A stretch of 34,716 bases of DNA from an uncultured Eubacteriales bacterium (GTDB taxonomy: Bacteria; Bacillota; Clostridia; Monoglobales; Monoglobaceae). Location: contig CATWQA010000021.1 in assembly GCA_958352815.1 (NCBI GenBank), positions 1 to 34,716 on the forward strand. Reading direction: 5' to 3'. A model generated the notes under the pieces. It was not told where the DNA came from and ran no database searches. It saw only the letters and a list, made by a program, of their open reading frames with translations. The position numbers and the translations under genes are program-made. Shown piece by piece: positions 1-8,290 of the stretch (position 1 is its first letter; the number at the start of each line of letters is the position of its first letter).

Positions 1-26
1 CTTTGCTCCGACGAGGGCTCGGCAAT

Positions 27-55
27 GGTTTCAAAGGCAAAGCCTTTATCAAAAT
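27..55. repeat. AAAGGC/GCCTTT stem repeat module
   Basis: A 29-nt block with the short palindrome AAAGGCAAAGCCTTT at its core. The identical 29 nt occurs again at 31906-31934, and a near copy sits at 8208-8236. The same bases precede two of the copies (GGCAATGG here, GGCGAATGG at 31899). The rest of 1-150 has no gene; 83-97 (GGGCTCCCGAAAA) also matches, in reverse complement, a stretch near 31745. This is repeat debris rather than the end of a gene. Confidence 0.6.
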
Positions 56-159
56 TGCACGCCTGCTGTGCAGGGATCAGGGGCTCCCGAAAAACTGTTT
101 TAGTTATATATGTAACAACTTTGTAGTAAATGTATAAGAAATTTTTTGTAATAATACGC

Positions 160-188
160 TTGAAAAGCGAAGTTGTTTCGGGTATAAT
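160..188 (+). promoter_or_regulatory. Promoter for murT-gatD
   Basis: TTGAAA (160-165), a 17-bp spacer and a perfect TATAAT (183-188). The start codon at 228 lies about 33 nt downstream of the expected transcription start. Spacing and box quality fit a housekeeping sigma-A promoter. Confidence 0.7.
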
Positions 189-227
189 CAATATATTCAT
201 ATTGATTTTGCCGAAAGGGTGAGAATT

Positions 228-1595
228 ATGCGAAAACTGTTGGCTGTTTGGGCGGCGAAGCTGGCTTCGGTTGTCGGCAGACTTGTGGGAAAGAAGTCGT
301 CGGCGTCTCCCGGAGTGCTGGCTCTTAAAATCTGTCCGGATTTGGTCAGCCGTCTTAGGAAGAATATAAAAAGAGGGGTTATTGTAACCTGCGGAACAAA
401 CGGCAAGACCACAACAAATAATCTTCTCAACACCGCCCTCCAAAAGTGCGGATATACCACGGTGTGCAACAACCTGGGCGCAAACATGCTGGGGGGAATT
501 GCCACCACCTTTGCCCAGGCGTGCAATCTTTTGGGCAGCTTTAAGGCGGATTACGCCGTGCTGGAGATTGACGAGGCTTCTGCAAGACGGGTTTTCAAGT
601 ATATCAAGCCCGACTATATGCTGATCACCAACCTGTTCAGAGACCAGCTTGACAGGTACGGGGAGATTGACATAACCGTTGACCTGCTTAACGAGGCAAT
701 CGACATGGCGGGCGACGTGAAGCTTATACTAAACGGAGACGACCCTCTGACCGCTCGGTTCGGAGAGGGCAGGGACGCGGTGTACTTCGGAATTTCAGAG
801 CAGGTTCTGCCTCAGACCGATGAGACCAAGGAGGGCAGGTTCTGCGCAAAGTGCGGCGAGGAGCAGGAGTATAACTACTTCCACTACAGCCAGCTGGGAG
901 ATTACTATTGCCCCCACTGCGGAAACAAGCGTCCCCATATTGACTATGCCGCCACCGATGTTGACCTTTCTTCTTCCATGAAATTTAAGGTGGGAGACAA
1001 GCAGATTGACGTGAACTACAGAGGTTTTTACAATATATACAACATTCTGGCGGTGTACTCCGCTATGATGACAATGGGCATTGATAACGTGGACTTTAAC
1101 ACTGTATTAAGAGATTATAAGCCCCAGATAGGCAGAATGGAGCTTATCCCAATCGGCGGCAAGCCCTTTATTCTGAACCTGGCGAAAAACCCCGCAGGGT
1201 TTAACCAGGCTATTCAGACGGTGTTGCTGGACAAGCGCAGGAAGGACGTTATTGTTGCGATAAACGACCTGGCAAACGACGGCAGGGACGTATCCTGGCT
1301 CTGGGATGTGGACTTTGATAAGCTGGGAGAGGCGAACCTGAGCACCCTTACCACAACGGGTATAAGAATGTATGACATATCCTTGAGGTTTAAGTATGCG
1401 GAGGTAGCGGTGGACAGCATAAATCCCGACATGAAGTCCGCCCTGAAAAAGTGCTTGGAAAATTCTGAGGCTGAGGTGTGCTATGTGCTGGTAAACTATA
1501 CGGCGCTGTACCTCACCCAGACCACCATGCTTGAGGTTCAAAAAGAGGTCGGCCTGACTGTCAGGAATGAAGGAGGTGCAAACAATGACAAATAA
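228..1595 (+). CDS. murT: Lipid II isoglutaminyl synthase, MurT subunit
   Basis: MurT is the ATP-using Mur-ligase-like subunit that, with GatD, amidates the D-glutamate of lipid II to D-isoglutamine in the cytoplasm. The 455-residue protein carries the Mur-ligase P-loop GTNGKT at about residues 56-61. A four-cysteine zinc-ribbon insert (CxxC at 206/209 and 228/231) is typical of MurT, and the C-terminal part matches the DUF1727 region that contacts GatD. I chose ATG 228 because AAAGGGTGAG sits 5-7 nt upstream; the in-frame GTG at 219 overlaps that ribosome binding site. The end overlaps gatD by 11 bp, so the two are translationally coupled, as expected for an obligate complex. The length is normal for the family. 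Confidence 0.95.
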   Translation: MRKLLAVWAAKLASVVGRLVGKKSSASPGVLALKICPDLVSRLRKNIKRGVIVTCGTNGKTTTNNLLNTALQKCGYTTVCNNLGANMLGGIATTFAQACNLLGSFKADYAVLEIDEASARRVFKYIKPDYMLITNLFRDQLDRYGEIDITVDLLNEAIDMAGDVKLILNGDDPLTARFGEGRDAVYFGISEQVLPQTDETKEGRFCAKCGEEQEYNYFHYSQLGDYYCPHCGNKRPHIDYAATDVDLSSSMKFKVGDKQIDVNYRGFYNIYNILAVYSAMMTMGIDNVDFNTVLRDYKPQIGRMELIPIGGKPFILNLAKNPAGFNQAIQTVLLDKRRKDVIVAINDLANDGRDVSWLWDVDFDKLGEANLSTLTTTGIRMYDISLRFKYAEVAVDSINPDMKSALKKCLENSEAEVCYVLVNYTALYLTQTTMLEVQKEVGLTVRNEGGANNDK

Positions 1596-2331
1596 CAAAC
1601 CTGATTATGAGATTAATATTGTGCACCTATACCCCGACTTGCTCAACCTTTACGGCGACAGAGGCAATATTGCCTGCATGGAAAAGCGTCTCAAGTGGCG
1701 GGGAGTAAAAGCCAATGTTTACACCTGCACCAATAAGGATCACAGTATAGACTTGAAAACTGCGGATATAATTTTCGTGGGCGGGGGCTCCGACAGGGAA
1801 CAGGAAATAGTGTGCAGCCTTCTGCTCAAAAAGAAAGAGGAAATAAAGGAATATGTGGAAAACGGCGGCGTGCTTGTTGCTGTGTGTGGCGGATATCAGC
1901 TCCTCGGCAAGTACTACAAGACGGCAACCACAAAAATAGAGGGTCTTGACATTCTGGATATTTATACGGATTCGGGAGAGACAAGGCTTATCAGCAACGT
2001 TGTGCTGAAATGCGATAAGTTTGAACAGCCCATAGTGGGCTTTGAAAACCATGCGGGCAGAACCTATCTGGGCAGCGGTATGCAGCCCTTGGGCAAGGTG
2101 CTCTACGGCAACGGCAACACGGGAGAAAGCGGCTATGAGGGAGTTCTCTATAAAAACGTTGTGGCGACTTATCTTCACGGCCCCCTCCTGCCCAAAAATC
2201 CACAGCTTTGCGATTATATACTGACTCGCGCCCTAAAGCGGAAGTATAAGGATTTCGGCGGCCTTTCGCCCCTTGACGATGAGCTTGAAAATTTGGGCAA
2301 TGAATATATTAAGAATAAGTATGCTCGATAA
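1585..2331 (+). CDS. gatD: Lipid II isoglutaminyl synthase, GatD glutaminase subunit
   Basis: GatD is the class I glutamine amidotransferase partner of MurT; it releases ammonia from glutamine for amidation of lipid II. The 248-residue protein has the nucleophile elbow VCGGYQ with Cys101 and the active-site His198 in YLHGPLLPKNP. A glycine-rich VGGGSDREQ loop lies near residue 65. ATG 1585 is preferred over the in-frame ATG at 1567 because AAGGAGGTG lies between them at ideal spacing. It is co-transcribed with murT from the promoter at 160. No clear terminator follows. Confidence 0.95.
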   Translation: MTNNKPDYEINIVHLYPDLLNLYGDRGNIACMEKRLKWRGVKANVYTCTNKDHSIDLKTADIIFVGGGSDREQEIVCSLLLKKKEEIKEYVENGGVLVAVCGGYQLLGKYYKTATTKIEGLDILDIYTDSGETRLISNVVLKCDKFEQPIVGFENHAGRTYLGSGMQPLGKVLYGNGNTGESGYEGVLYKNVVATYLHGPLLPKNPQLCDYILTRALKRKYKDFGGLSPLDDELENLGNEYIKNKYAR

Positions 2332-2595
2332 GGCAAAACAGTTTTTTTACGAATATAGAATAAAAGTATATAATTTTTATAACAATAGTAATACAATATT
2401 AATATTTGCTTAACATTTGTATGATATACTTTTTGTAATATATTTAGGAGCAGGGCGTCCCCTGCCTTTAGGCGGCGGGGGAGTTTTTGCGACTTCGGCG
2501 GGAGATTGAGCTTTTGCCGAGCCCTGAGGAGCGACGCTCCGATTTAAATTTATGTTGGTTTGACCTATGTCAATATACATATAGGAGGAAAACGA
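2332..2595. other. Intergenic stretch with small hairpins
   Basis: No gene. It holds an AT-rich segment with a possible extended -10 (TGATATACT, 2422-2430), then a GC-rich block with small hairpins such as GGAGCG/CGCTCC near 2530. The reverse complement of TTGCCGAGCCCTGAGGAGC (2514-2532) resembles 3-25, so this is probably another repeat fragment. TTGACctatGTCAA just before the next gene's ribosome binding site is a small inverted repeat. Confidence 0.35.
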
Positions 2596-4713
2596 ATGGG
2601 TTTTTTTGATAAAATGTTTTCCGGGAAAAACAAAGGCAAAGAGAACGGCGAAGCCGATTATCTGACAGAGGCCTATGACAGTTTGGGCGACGAGGATGAT
2701 CTGAACCCGGATAAAATTCTGGACGAGGTCGGCGAGACGGTCTTAAATGAACTGAATGAAAGGGAGACGGAGTTTGACGCAATCACCGCAGAAGAAAGTT
2801 CTGACGGTGTTTTTGCCGTTGAACAAGACTTAAGCGACCCGGATACGATCGGCAATACCGGCGAGATGGATCCTGAGGAGATCAGCCGCGCCGCAGACTT
2901 TGCCGACGCATATGTTTCGGGAATTTACGGCGACCGTGAAGAACCTGAGCTTGAGGCCGAAGAAGCGGAGCCTGAATCCGAAGCCGAAGAGGCGGTGTAC
3001 GGCAGAGATTTCCAAAGCGAGCCCGAACCGGAGTTTGTTGAGGATGAAGCTGTTGAAGAAGATATTTCTGATGAGGAGCCTGATGAGGAGCCGACAGCGT
3101 ACGACGCTTACGAATCGGGCGAGGTTGACAGGGAGCTGTTGTATTCAGCCTATGCTCCCAAGAGCATGAGACCCAAGGTAACAGAAACGGCGTACTATGA
3201 TTTGGACGACCCGGATGAGGATGAGGATGCTGACAGCCATAATCAAGGCGGAGCGGGAGCTTTTATTAAAAAGCACAAGGGCTGGTTTATCGGCGCAGGC
3301 GTAGCGGCAGCCGTGGTTTTGATTGTGCTGGGCTCAGTGTTCTTTATACAGTACCGCATGAACCCTCTGGGAGGATATGCGGAGACCTATGTGGCAAAGG
3401 GAAATATTATTAAGACCATGTCCGCCGGGGGCAATGTTGAGCCAAATGCCAGGTACAACATAACCTCACTGGTCAGCGGAACGGTTACCGAGTCCCCCTT
3501 AAACGCAGGCGAAGCGGTTAAGGCGGGAGAGCTTGTTTATAAAATAGACGACACCAACGCCCAAATAGCGGTGCAGCAGGCGGAAAATGCAGTGCAGCGC
3601 GCGCAGGTCAGCGACAGCTCGTCCTCAAATAACGAGCAGCTCCGTATTTACGCAAATGCCACGGGCACAATCAGCGGCCTTAACATATCGGCGGGCAGCA
3701 CCGTAAACGGCGGCCAGATTGCTGTGATAACCCAGGCAAACGGCACCGAAATAGGACTTATCCCCTCTGTTACGGGAACGGTTCAGAGCGTCAGCGTGCG
3801 AAACGGCGCTTCCGTCACCTCAGGTCAGGTTATTGCAACTCTCAGGAGCAACCAAACTACTTCAACCCAAGGCAGGGAGCTTGATTTGGCTTCAAGCAAG
3901 CTGGCTCTGGAGCAGGCGGAAAAAGAACTGGAAAAGTATAAGATAGCTTCGCCTATCGACGGAACCATTCTGATTAAAAATGCCAAGGTGGGCGACAACG
4001 TGGGCACGAACCAAAGCGGCGAACCGCTTATGGTTATTGCGGACATGAGCAGGATGAAGTTCACCATTGAGGTAGACGAGCTTGATATTTGGAATATAGA
4101 GCTGGGGCAGACCGTTGTGGTAACGGCAAACGCTCTGCCGGGAGAGACATTTAGCGGTGAGATTACCAATATCGCCGGAGAGGGCGAAAAGAGGGGCAAC
4201 GGCGTTACGGTTTACCCCGTGGAGATAACCATATCCGACCCGGGAAAGATTAAGTCGGGAATGAACGTGGACGCAAAGATTATAATTAACTCGTCAATCA
4301 ACGTGTTGACTTTGCCCGCTGCAGCCCTGTACGCCTCGGACGGCACAAACGCTCTGGTAATAACAGACTCAGCCGACATCGAGGAGGATGCGTTGGCAGA
4401 TCCTGCCGAGTATCCGGATATATATGTTCCCAAGGGCTACAAGCTGGCAAGGGTTGAGTACGGCTTGAGCGACGGAACAAATGTGGAAATTCTGTCAGGC
4501 CTCAGCATAAGCGATAAGGTTCTGTACGTGGAGGACGAGGACGCAGCTCAAAGCGTTCAGCCTGCCCGCGATGACAGCAGCTCCGACAGCGGGACGAGCG
4601 CGGGGGATGACAGCGGTTCCGGCGCCGAGGAGAGTGCGGGCGATGACAGCGGTGAGAACGTAAAATCAACAGGTAAATCCGCAACCCAAGAGTGGATTTC
4701 CGATATAGAATAG
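2596..4713 (+). CDS. HlyD/MacA-type membrane fusion protein with acidic cytoplasmic tail
   Basis: A 705-residue periplasmic-adaptor-like protein. Residues 1-228 are cytoplasmic and highly acidic (many EEP, DEE and DEDED runs). One membrane helix follows at about 230-252, then an extracellular adaptor region. Four biotinyl-lipoyl-like half motifs are visible near residues 288-320, 350-381, 387-418 and 449-484, all of the form xGTvxxxxVxxGxxVxxGxxl; ordinary adaptors have two. A short coiled coil at about 425-448 precedes the fourth, and beta-barrel segments follow. The tail (about 655-705) is rich in Ser, Asp and Gly. ATG 2596 follows AGGAGG by 7 nt. The permease gene starts 17 bp downstream. 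In MacAB-like systems the adaptor links permease and substrate. No ATPase gene is adjacent, so the mechanism is inferred. Confidence 0.85.
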   Translation: MGFFDKMFSGKNKGKENGEADYLTEAYDSLGDEDDLNPDKILDEVGETVLNELNERETEFDAITAEESSDGVFAVEQDLSDPDTIGNTGEMDPEEISRAADFADAYVSGIYGDREEPELEAEEAEPESEAEEAVYGRDFQSEPEPEFVEDEAVEEDISDEEPDEEPTAYDAYESGEVDRELLYSAYAPKSMRPKVTETAYYDLDDPDEDEDADSHNQGGAGAFIKKHKGWFIGAGVAAAVVLIVLGSVFFIQYRMNPLGGYAETYVAKGNIIKTMSAGGNVEPNARYNITSLVSGTVTESPLNAGEAVKAGELVYKIDDTNAQIAVQQAENAVQRAQVSDSSSSNNEQLRIYANATGTISGLNISAGSTVNGGQIAVITQANGTEIGLIPSVTGTVQSVSVRNGASVTSGQVIATLRSNQTTSTQGRELDLASSKLALEQAEKELEKYKIASPIDGTILIKNAKVGDNVGTNQSGEPLMVIADMSRMKFTIEVDELDIWNIELGQTVVVTANALPGETFSGEITNIAGEGEKRGNGVTVYPVEITISDPGKIKSGMNVDAKIIINSSINVLTLPAAALYASDGTNALVITDSADIEEDALADPAEYPDIYVPKGYKLARVEYGLSDGTNVEILSGLSISDKVLYVEDEDAAQSVQPARDDSSSDSGTSAGDDSGSGAEESAGDDSGENVKSTGKSATQEWISDIE

Positions 4714-4730
4714 CGGCAAGTGAGGATAAA

Positions 4731-5909
4731 ATGAGTATTTTTTCAAAAGGCGACGGTTTGGCAGGGAAAAAATCCGGGCGGAACGGCATACCGAAAAGAG
4801 CTCTTGCCGACGCTGTCTGCGAAATCAGGATAAACAAAGTCCAGGCGCTGTTAAGCGTGATGGGCTTTGTTGCTGCGTTTGCGGTTATTATGGCGATGCT
4901 GTTTGCGAATAACTCAATCACCGTTTCCGAGGGGTATAAGAAAAATCCCTTAGGAGGGAACACGGTGGTTCTTCGCCTTAACAACCGCGACAGTGTGAGC
5001 ATTGACGATTTGGAAAGGTTTGCGGATAGGAGCGGCGCAATTGCCGATGTGGTTCCTACGGAGATGGTTGAAGGCGTGGAGATGTACGGAAATCAGGGTG
5101 ACAGCCTTACATACTCGGCGCTGGCAACAAATCAGGAGTTTTTTAAAAGCGGCGGCGTCAATGTAACAGCCGGCAAGGCGTTCACGGCTTCCGATGTGGA
5201 GACAAGAAATCGGGTTGCCCTTATAAGCAGCGATATTGCGGAGCCCTTGTACGGCTCCGCAAATCCCGTGGGTCAGGATTTAAAGGTAAACAATCAGGTA
5301 TTTAGAGTTGTGGGCGTGTTTGAGGGCAAGGGCGGTTACGAGCCGAAGGAGCTGGTGGTTCTGCCCTACAGGAGCGCAAGGCTGGTTATGAACTCCACCA
5401 ACTCGGGAACCTATACGTTTCTGTGCGGCGGCAGCGCGGAGGACGCGTACCGAGCAGCAGAGGAGTTCGTTTCAAGAACTCTGAGCGGAAGCGAATACGC
5501 TCTGGAGGCGGGAAAAGACGGAGGGGCGGACTTGGCTTCAATAATCATATTTATTATATTGCTGCTGATCAGCGGCCTTGCCATGTGTATGTTTCTTATG
5601 TTCCCCTCAAAGCGCAGACGGGAAAGCCCGGAGGTTTCAAGAACTAAACACAGGCTGCTGTACGCCATTGTGAAAAAGGAGGCGGAGTGTGTCGCTCTTG
5701 CGGCGGCAGGCGCGGCAGCGGGCTTGCTCCTTGGGTGGCTTGGCGGCATGGTCTGTTTGATAATCGGGGGAATACCCCTTGTTTTTGAGCCGGAGATGTT
5801 TTTTGCGGCCCTGCTGCTGTTTATAATTTCAATCGGTTTTGCGTTATTAACGGGAATAATCCCGTCTATCAGAGAAAAAAAGCTTATTAGGCATGATATG
5901 ACTCGTTGA
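4731..5909 (+). CDS. MacB/FtsX-type ABC transporter permease
   Basis: A 392-residue membrane protein with the MacB layout: one helix near residues 35-58, a large extracytoplasmic core domain, then three helices near residues 270-390. The core includes the MacB_PCD-like stretch RVALISSDIAEPLYG. The start ATG 4731 has GAGG 5 nt upstream. It lies 17 bp after the membrane fusion protein gene and shares its orientation, so they are one operon. Both proteins carry NPLGG shortly after their first membrane helix. The nucleotide-binding subunit expected for a MacB-type transporter is not fused here and is not encoded next door. It may act with an ATPase encoded elsewhere. Confidence 0.85.
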   Translation: MSIFSKGDGLAGKKSGRNGIPKRALADAVCEIRINKVQALLSVMGFVAAFAVIMAMLFANNSITVSEGYKKNPLGGNTVVLRLNNRDSVSIDDLERFADRSGAIADVVPTEMVEGVEMYGNQGDSLTYSALATNQEFFKSGGVNVTAGKAFTASDVETRNRVALISSDIAEPLYGSANPVGQDLKVNNQVFRVVGVFEGKGGYEPKELVVLPYRSARLVMNSTNSGTYTFLCGGSAEDAYRAAEEFVSRTLSGSEYALEAGKDGGADLASIIIFIILLLISGLAMCMFLMFPSKRRRESPEVSRTKHRLLYAIVKKEAECVALAAAGAAAGLLLGWLGGMVCLIIGGIPLVFEPEMFFAALLLFIISIGFALLTGIIPSIREKKLIRHDMTR

Positions 5910-5958
5910 CAGCTGTTGGATTTTAAGCTGAAAATACGGGGATATCATGCCGTTTTTT
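5890..5958 (+). terminator. Intrinsic terminator after the permease
   Basis: GGCATGATAT (5890-5899) pairs perfectly with ATATCATGCC (5942-5951), followed by TTTTTT. The outer stem begins inside the last codons of the permease gene. The long loop contains an inner CAGCT/AGCTG stem. It ends the two-gene operon. Confidence 0.75.
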
Positions 5959-6020
5959 GTCTGATTTTCCTTTTATGCTACTAAAATATGTAAATTTTTC
6001 AAATTATTTTAAGAATAATC

Positions 6021-6049
6021 TTGAATATTCTTTGTCGATATGGTATTAT
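6021..6049 (+). promoter_or_regulatory. Candidate promoter for the diguanylate cyclase
   Basis: TTGAAT (6021-6026), 17 bp, TATTAT (6044-6049). It would give a leader of about 95 nt. A second AT-rich candidate, TGATATACT, lies at 6071-6079, so the exact start is uncertain. Confidence 0.45.
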
Positions 6050-6153
6050 CATGTTATTATTGAATAAATATGATATACTGTGATGTTTAAATCTGAGTAA
6101 ATAGGTTATCAGAAATTTTCGGCGGATTGACCGATGCGGAAGAAGGTGATAAA

Positions 6154-7725
6154 GTGGCGCGAAAAAAAGAGAAGTCCTCGGAAGATAAAAATAAAATAAT
6201 GGACAAACGAATAGGTTTTTTTGATGTTATATCGAAGAACGAACTGCTTTGGCGGGTGGTTTGGGGCGTCGCTTTTTCCTTGATTTTGGGAGAGCTTGCC
6301 AATGCGCTGGTTCACGCCTTCGGAGACGGTGAGGTTGTCTCTGCCCGACCTGTGTCCGTTGTTGTTTTTATTGAGACCGGGTTGGTTGTTTTGGCGATTT
6401 CTGCATTTGCCATTGTGTCTAAGTATATTAAGGCTATGAAGACAATGATCGCCGAGGGCAACGAGATGATAGAGAATGTTGCGGGCGGGACTATGGTGCA
6501 CTATTTTGACGATAACTTTACGATAAAAAACGTTACGCCCATGTTCTATAAAATAGTTAAGTACGAAAAAGGTGAGATTGCTCAAAAACTCCACAGGGAG
6601 TTTTCAAGGCTTTTGGTAGGCGAGGAGTCAAAGCGGGAGTTTGCAAGGCAAAAACGTCTGCTCCGGGAAAAGGGCACTGCCGAGGCTCAGTATAAAATTC
6701 ACTGCGGCGACGGCAGCGATATATGGGTCTCCAGCAGAAGCTACCTGACCAAGAATAAAAATCTGGAGCCTGTTGTGTACACGGTTTTGTTTGATATAAG
6801 CCGCGAAATGGAAACCAAGGAGAAACTGCTGTTGGCTGAGGCGAGAAACAAGCTGGTCTTTGAAAATATTAACAGCGGTATTTTTGAGCTTGATATGTTT
6901 AACAACACAATAGAATTGTCGGAGCAGCTGATGAGCAGGTTTGCTGCCAGCAGCAATATTGTGAGCATAGCCGAGTTTGAGAAGGTAGCCGCTCACTCTG
7001 ACGATACCGAGCTGATTAAAAATGCCATTGACGCCCTGCGCAGCGGATTTCAGGATAACTTAGAGGTAACCCTGAGGCTTTTGGAAAAAGACGGAAGCTA
7101 TAAGTACAGCAGCGTCAACATGAAACTGATTCGGGATAATAACAAAGTGGCCGCCCGAGCCGTGGGCATAGTTATGGATGTGGACGACAATGTTAAGAAA
7201 GAGCAGCTGCTCAGACATCGAGCCGCGAGAGATTCGTTGACGGGAATTTATAACAGAGGCGCGACCCAGAAGCTTATAGAGAGCACCTTGGAGCTCAGAG
7301 GCGACCAGGAACACGCCCTTATACTGTGCGATATTGACGATTTTAAGTCGGTTAACGACACGTTTGGTCACGGAATAGGCGATGAGGCAATTAAAACAGT
7401 CGCGAACTTATTGAGTTCTGTTTTTGATTACGACAGCGTAGTCGGCAGAATAGGTGGAGACGAGTTTGTGGTTTTGTGCAGGAATATTAACGGTGATTAT
7501 GAGGGGTTGAAGGAAAAGCTTGAGCGGTTTAAAACCGAGGATCCCCATGTGGAGGCCGGCGGAAGAGTGAGGAAGATTACCCTTAGCGTGGGCGTTGCCA
7601 TCTATCCCCAAGACGCGGATACGTATGAAGGTCTGTATAAGAATGCGGACGTTGCCCTGTACGAGGCGAAAAAAGCAGGCAAGAACAGATATGTGTTCCG
7701 CGGCGACTTTAGAGAAGACGCGTGA
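6154..7725 (+). CDS. Membrane-bound PAS-PAS-GGDEF diguanylate cyclase
   Basis: Predicted to make cyclic di-GMP from GTP at the membrane. The roughly 523-residue protein has two membrane helices near residues 25-50 and 65-95. Two PAS-like sensor segments follow (roughly 105-220 and 230-350); the first has the FDITREM-like ending FDISREM. The C-terminal GGDEF domain (about 360-520) has an intact catalytic motif RIGGDEFVVLC, the upstream CDIDDFKSVNDTFGH metal-binding stretch and the distal ALYEAKKAGKNRY. The usual RxxD inhibitory site upstream of GGDEF is not present (DYDSVVGRI instead), so product inhibition through that site is unlikely. I chose GTG 6154 because AGAAGGTGAT precedes it; an in-frame TTG at 6127 has no ribosome binding site. 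No EAL domain is fused. Confidence 0.9.
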   Translation: MARKKEKSSEDKNKIMDKRIGFFDVISKNELLWRVVWGVAFSLILGELANALVHAFGDGEVVSARPVSVVVFIETGLVVLAISAFAIVSKYIKAMKTMIAEGNEMIENVAGGTMVHYFDDNFTIKNVTPMFYKIVKYEKGEIAQKLHREFSRLLVGEESKREFARQKRLLREKGTAEAQYKIHCGDGSDIWVSSRSYLTKNKNLEPVVYTVLFDISREMETKEKLLLAEARNKLVFENINSGIFELDMFNNTIELSEQLMSRFAASSNIVSIAEFEKVAAHSDDTELIKNAIDALRSGFQDNLEVTLRLLEKDGSYKYSSVNMKLIRDNNKVAARAVGIVMDVDDNVKKEQLLRHRAARDSLTGIYNRGATQKLIESTLELRGDQEHALILCDIDDFKSVNDTFGHGIGDEAIKTVANLLSSVFDYDSVVGRIGGDEFVVLCRNINGDYEGLKEKLERFKTEDPHVEAGGRVRKITLSVGVAIYPQDADTYEGLYKNADVALYEAKKAGKNRYVFRGDFREDA

Positions 7726-7756
7726 AATACGTTGGCAGTGTAGAGTGTAGAAATTT

Positions 7757-7789
7757 GTCGGAGGGTACTTTGTGACCCTCCGACTTTTT
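7757..7789 (+). terminator. Intrinsic terminator after the diguanylate cyclase
   Basis: Perfect 10-bp stem GTCGGAGGGT (7757-7766) with ACCCTCCGAC (7775-7784), 8-nt loop, then TTTTT. It lies 31 nt after the stop codon. Confidence 0.9.
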
Positions 7790-7971
7790 GTAGCAAAATA
7801 TTTTACAGGCTTAGTTTTTTCAGAATACCCCGCTGACAAACCACCCGTTTTTACCAACACAAATGGAATGGCATGTATGTAACTCTTTAATTCGTAGTAT
7901 TATGTAATAACTAAAACTTTACTTTTATACTATATCCATGCTAGTTTATTTATATTTGATAATATAATCTG

Positions 7972-8025
7972 TCGCCCGCCCTGTGCGTTTGGGGAGGAGA
8001 GGGCAAACGCAACCAGGGCGGGCGA
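7972..8025. repeat. GC-rich hairpin repeat, copy 1
   Basis: TCGCCCGCCCTG (7972-7983) pairs with CAGGGCGGGCGA (8014-8025), and TGCGTTT (7984-7990) with AAACGCA (8005-8011), giving a 19-bp stem with an AC bulge. The loop is GGGGAGGAGAGGGC. A second copy with the same shape is at 34018-34065. The AT-rich left flank (about 7921-7970) matches 12064-12111, and the right flank (8035-8110) resembles 26388-26450. There is no U-tract, so it is not an ordinary terminator. The gap 7790-8245 has no gene; it is made of such repeats. Confidence 0.75.
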
Positions 8026-8123
8026 TATAAATAGAAATGTGATTATATAAATTAACGGGGATAATAATTAAAAACAAATTTCAAAATCCGCATAATACGA
8101 TATTGATCGTTAATATGGCGGTC

Positions 8124-8151
8124 GGGGCGTCTGGGAAGCCGCCCCCTACAG
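8124..8151. repeat. GGGGCGTCTGGGAAGCCGCC repeat, copy 1
   Basis: A 28-nt block whose reverse complement recurs at 26345-26373 with one extra G. It includes an internal GGCGG/CCGCC stem together with the bases just upstream. Both copies are intergenic and adjacent to other repeat modules. Confidence 0.6.
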
Positions 8152-8199
8152 CTTAAAAGAGATTACGGTTGTCAAAATCCGTTTAAATAGCCGGGATTG

Positions 8200-8236
8200 G
8201 TGGGCGAACAGTTCTAAAGGCAAAGCCTTTATCAAA
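8200..8236. repeat. AAAGGC/GCCTTT stem repeat module, variant copy
   Basis: TGGGCGAACAGTTCTAAAGG followed by the CAAAGCCTTTATCAAAA part of the module. It aligns with 31897-31933, including the TGGGCGAA end of the larger MITE-like unit, with a few substitutions. Confidence 0.55.
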
Positions 8237-8245
8237 AGCGGGGGA

Positions 8246-8278
8246 AAACAAAAAGGGTCGCTTTGGTGCGACCCTTTT
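8246..8278 (-). terminator. Terminator of the eda-kdgK operon
   Basis: AAAAGGGTCGC (8251-8261) pairs perfectly with GCGACCCTTTT (8268-8278), 6-nt loop. Read on the minus strand the stem ends in a T-rich run, 12 nt after the kdgK stop. Flanking T and A runs could make it work in both directions. Confidence 0.85.
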
Positions 8279-8290
8279 AAAAAACAATTC

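Noticed and set aside
7991..8025. Cyclic di-GMP riboswitch-like string (GGGCAAAC) downstream of the diguanylate cyclase
   Set aside because: Only a short string matches; the surrounding sequence is the GC hairpin repeat and lacks the GEMM core pairing.
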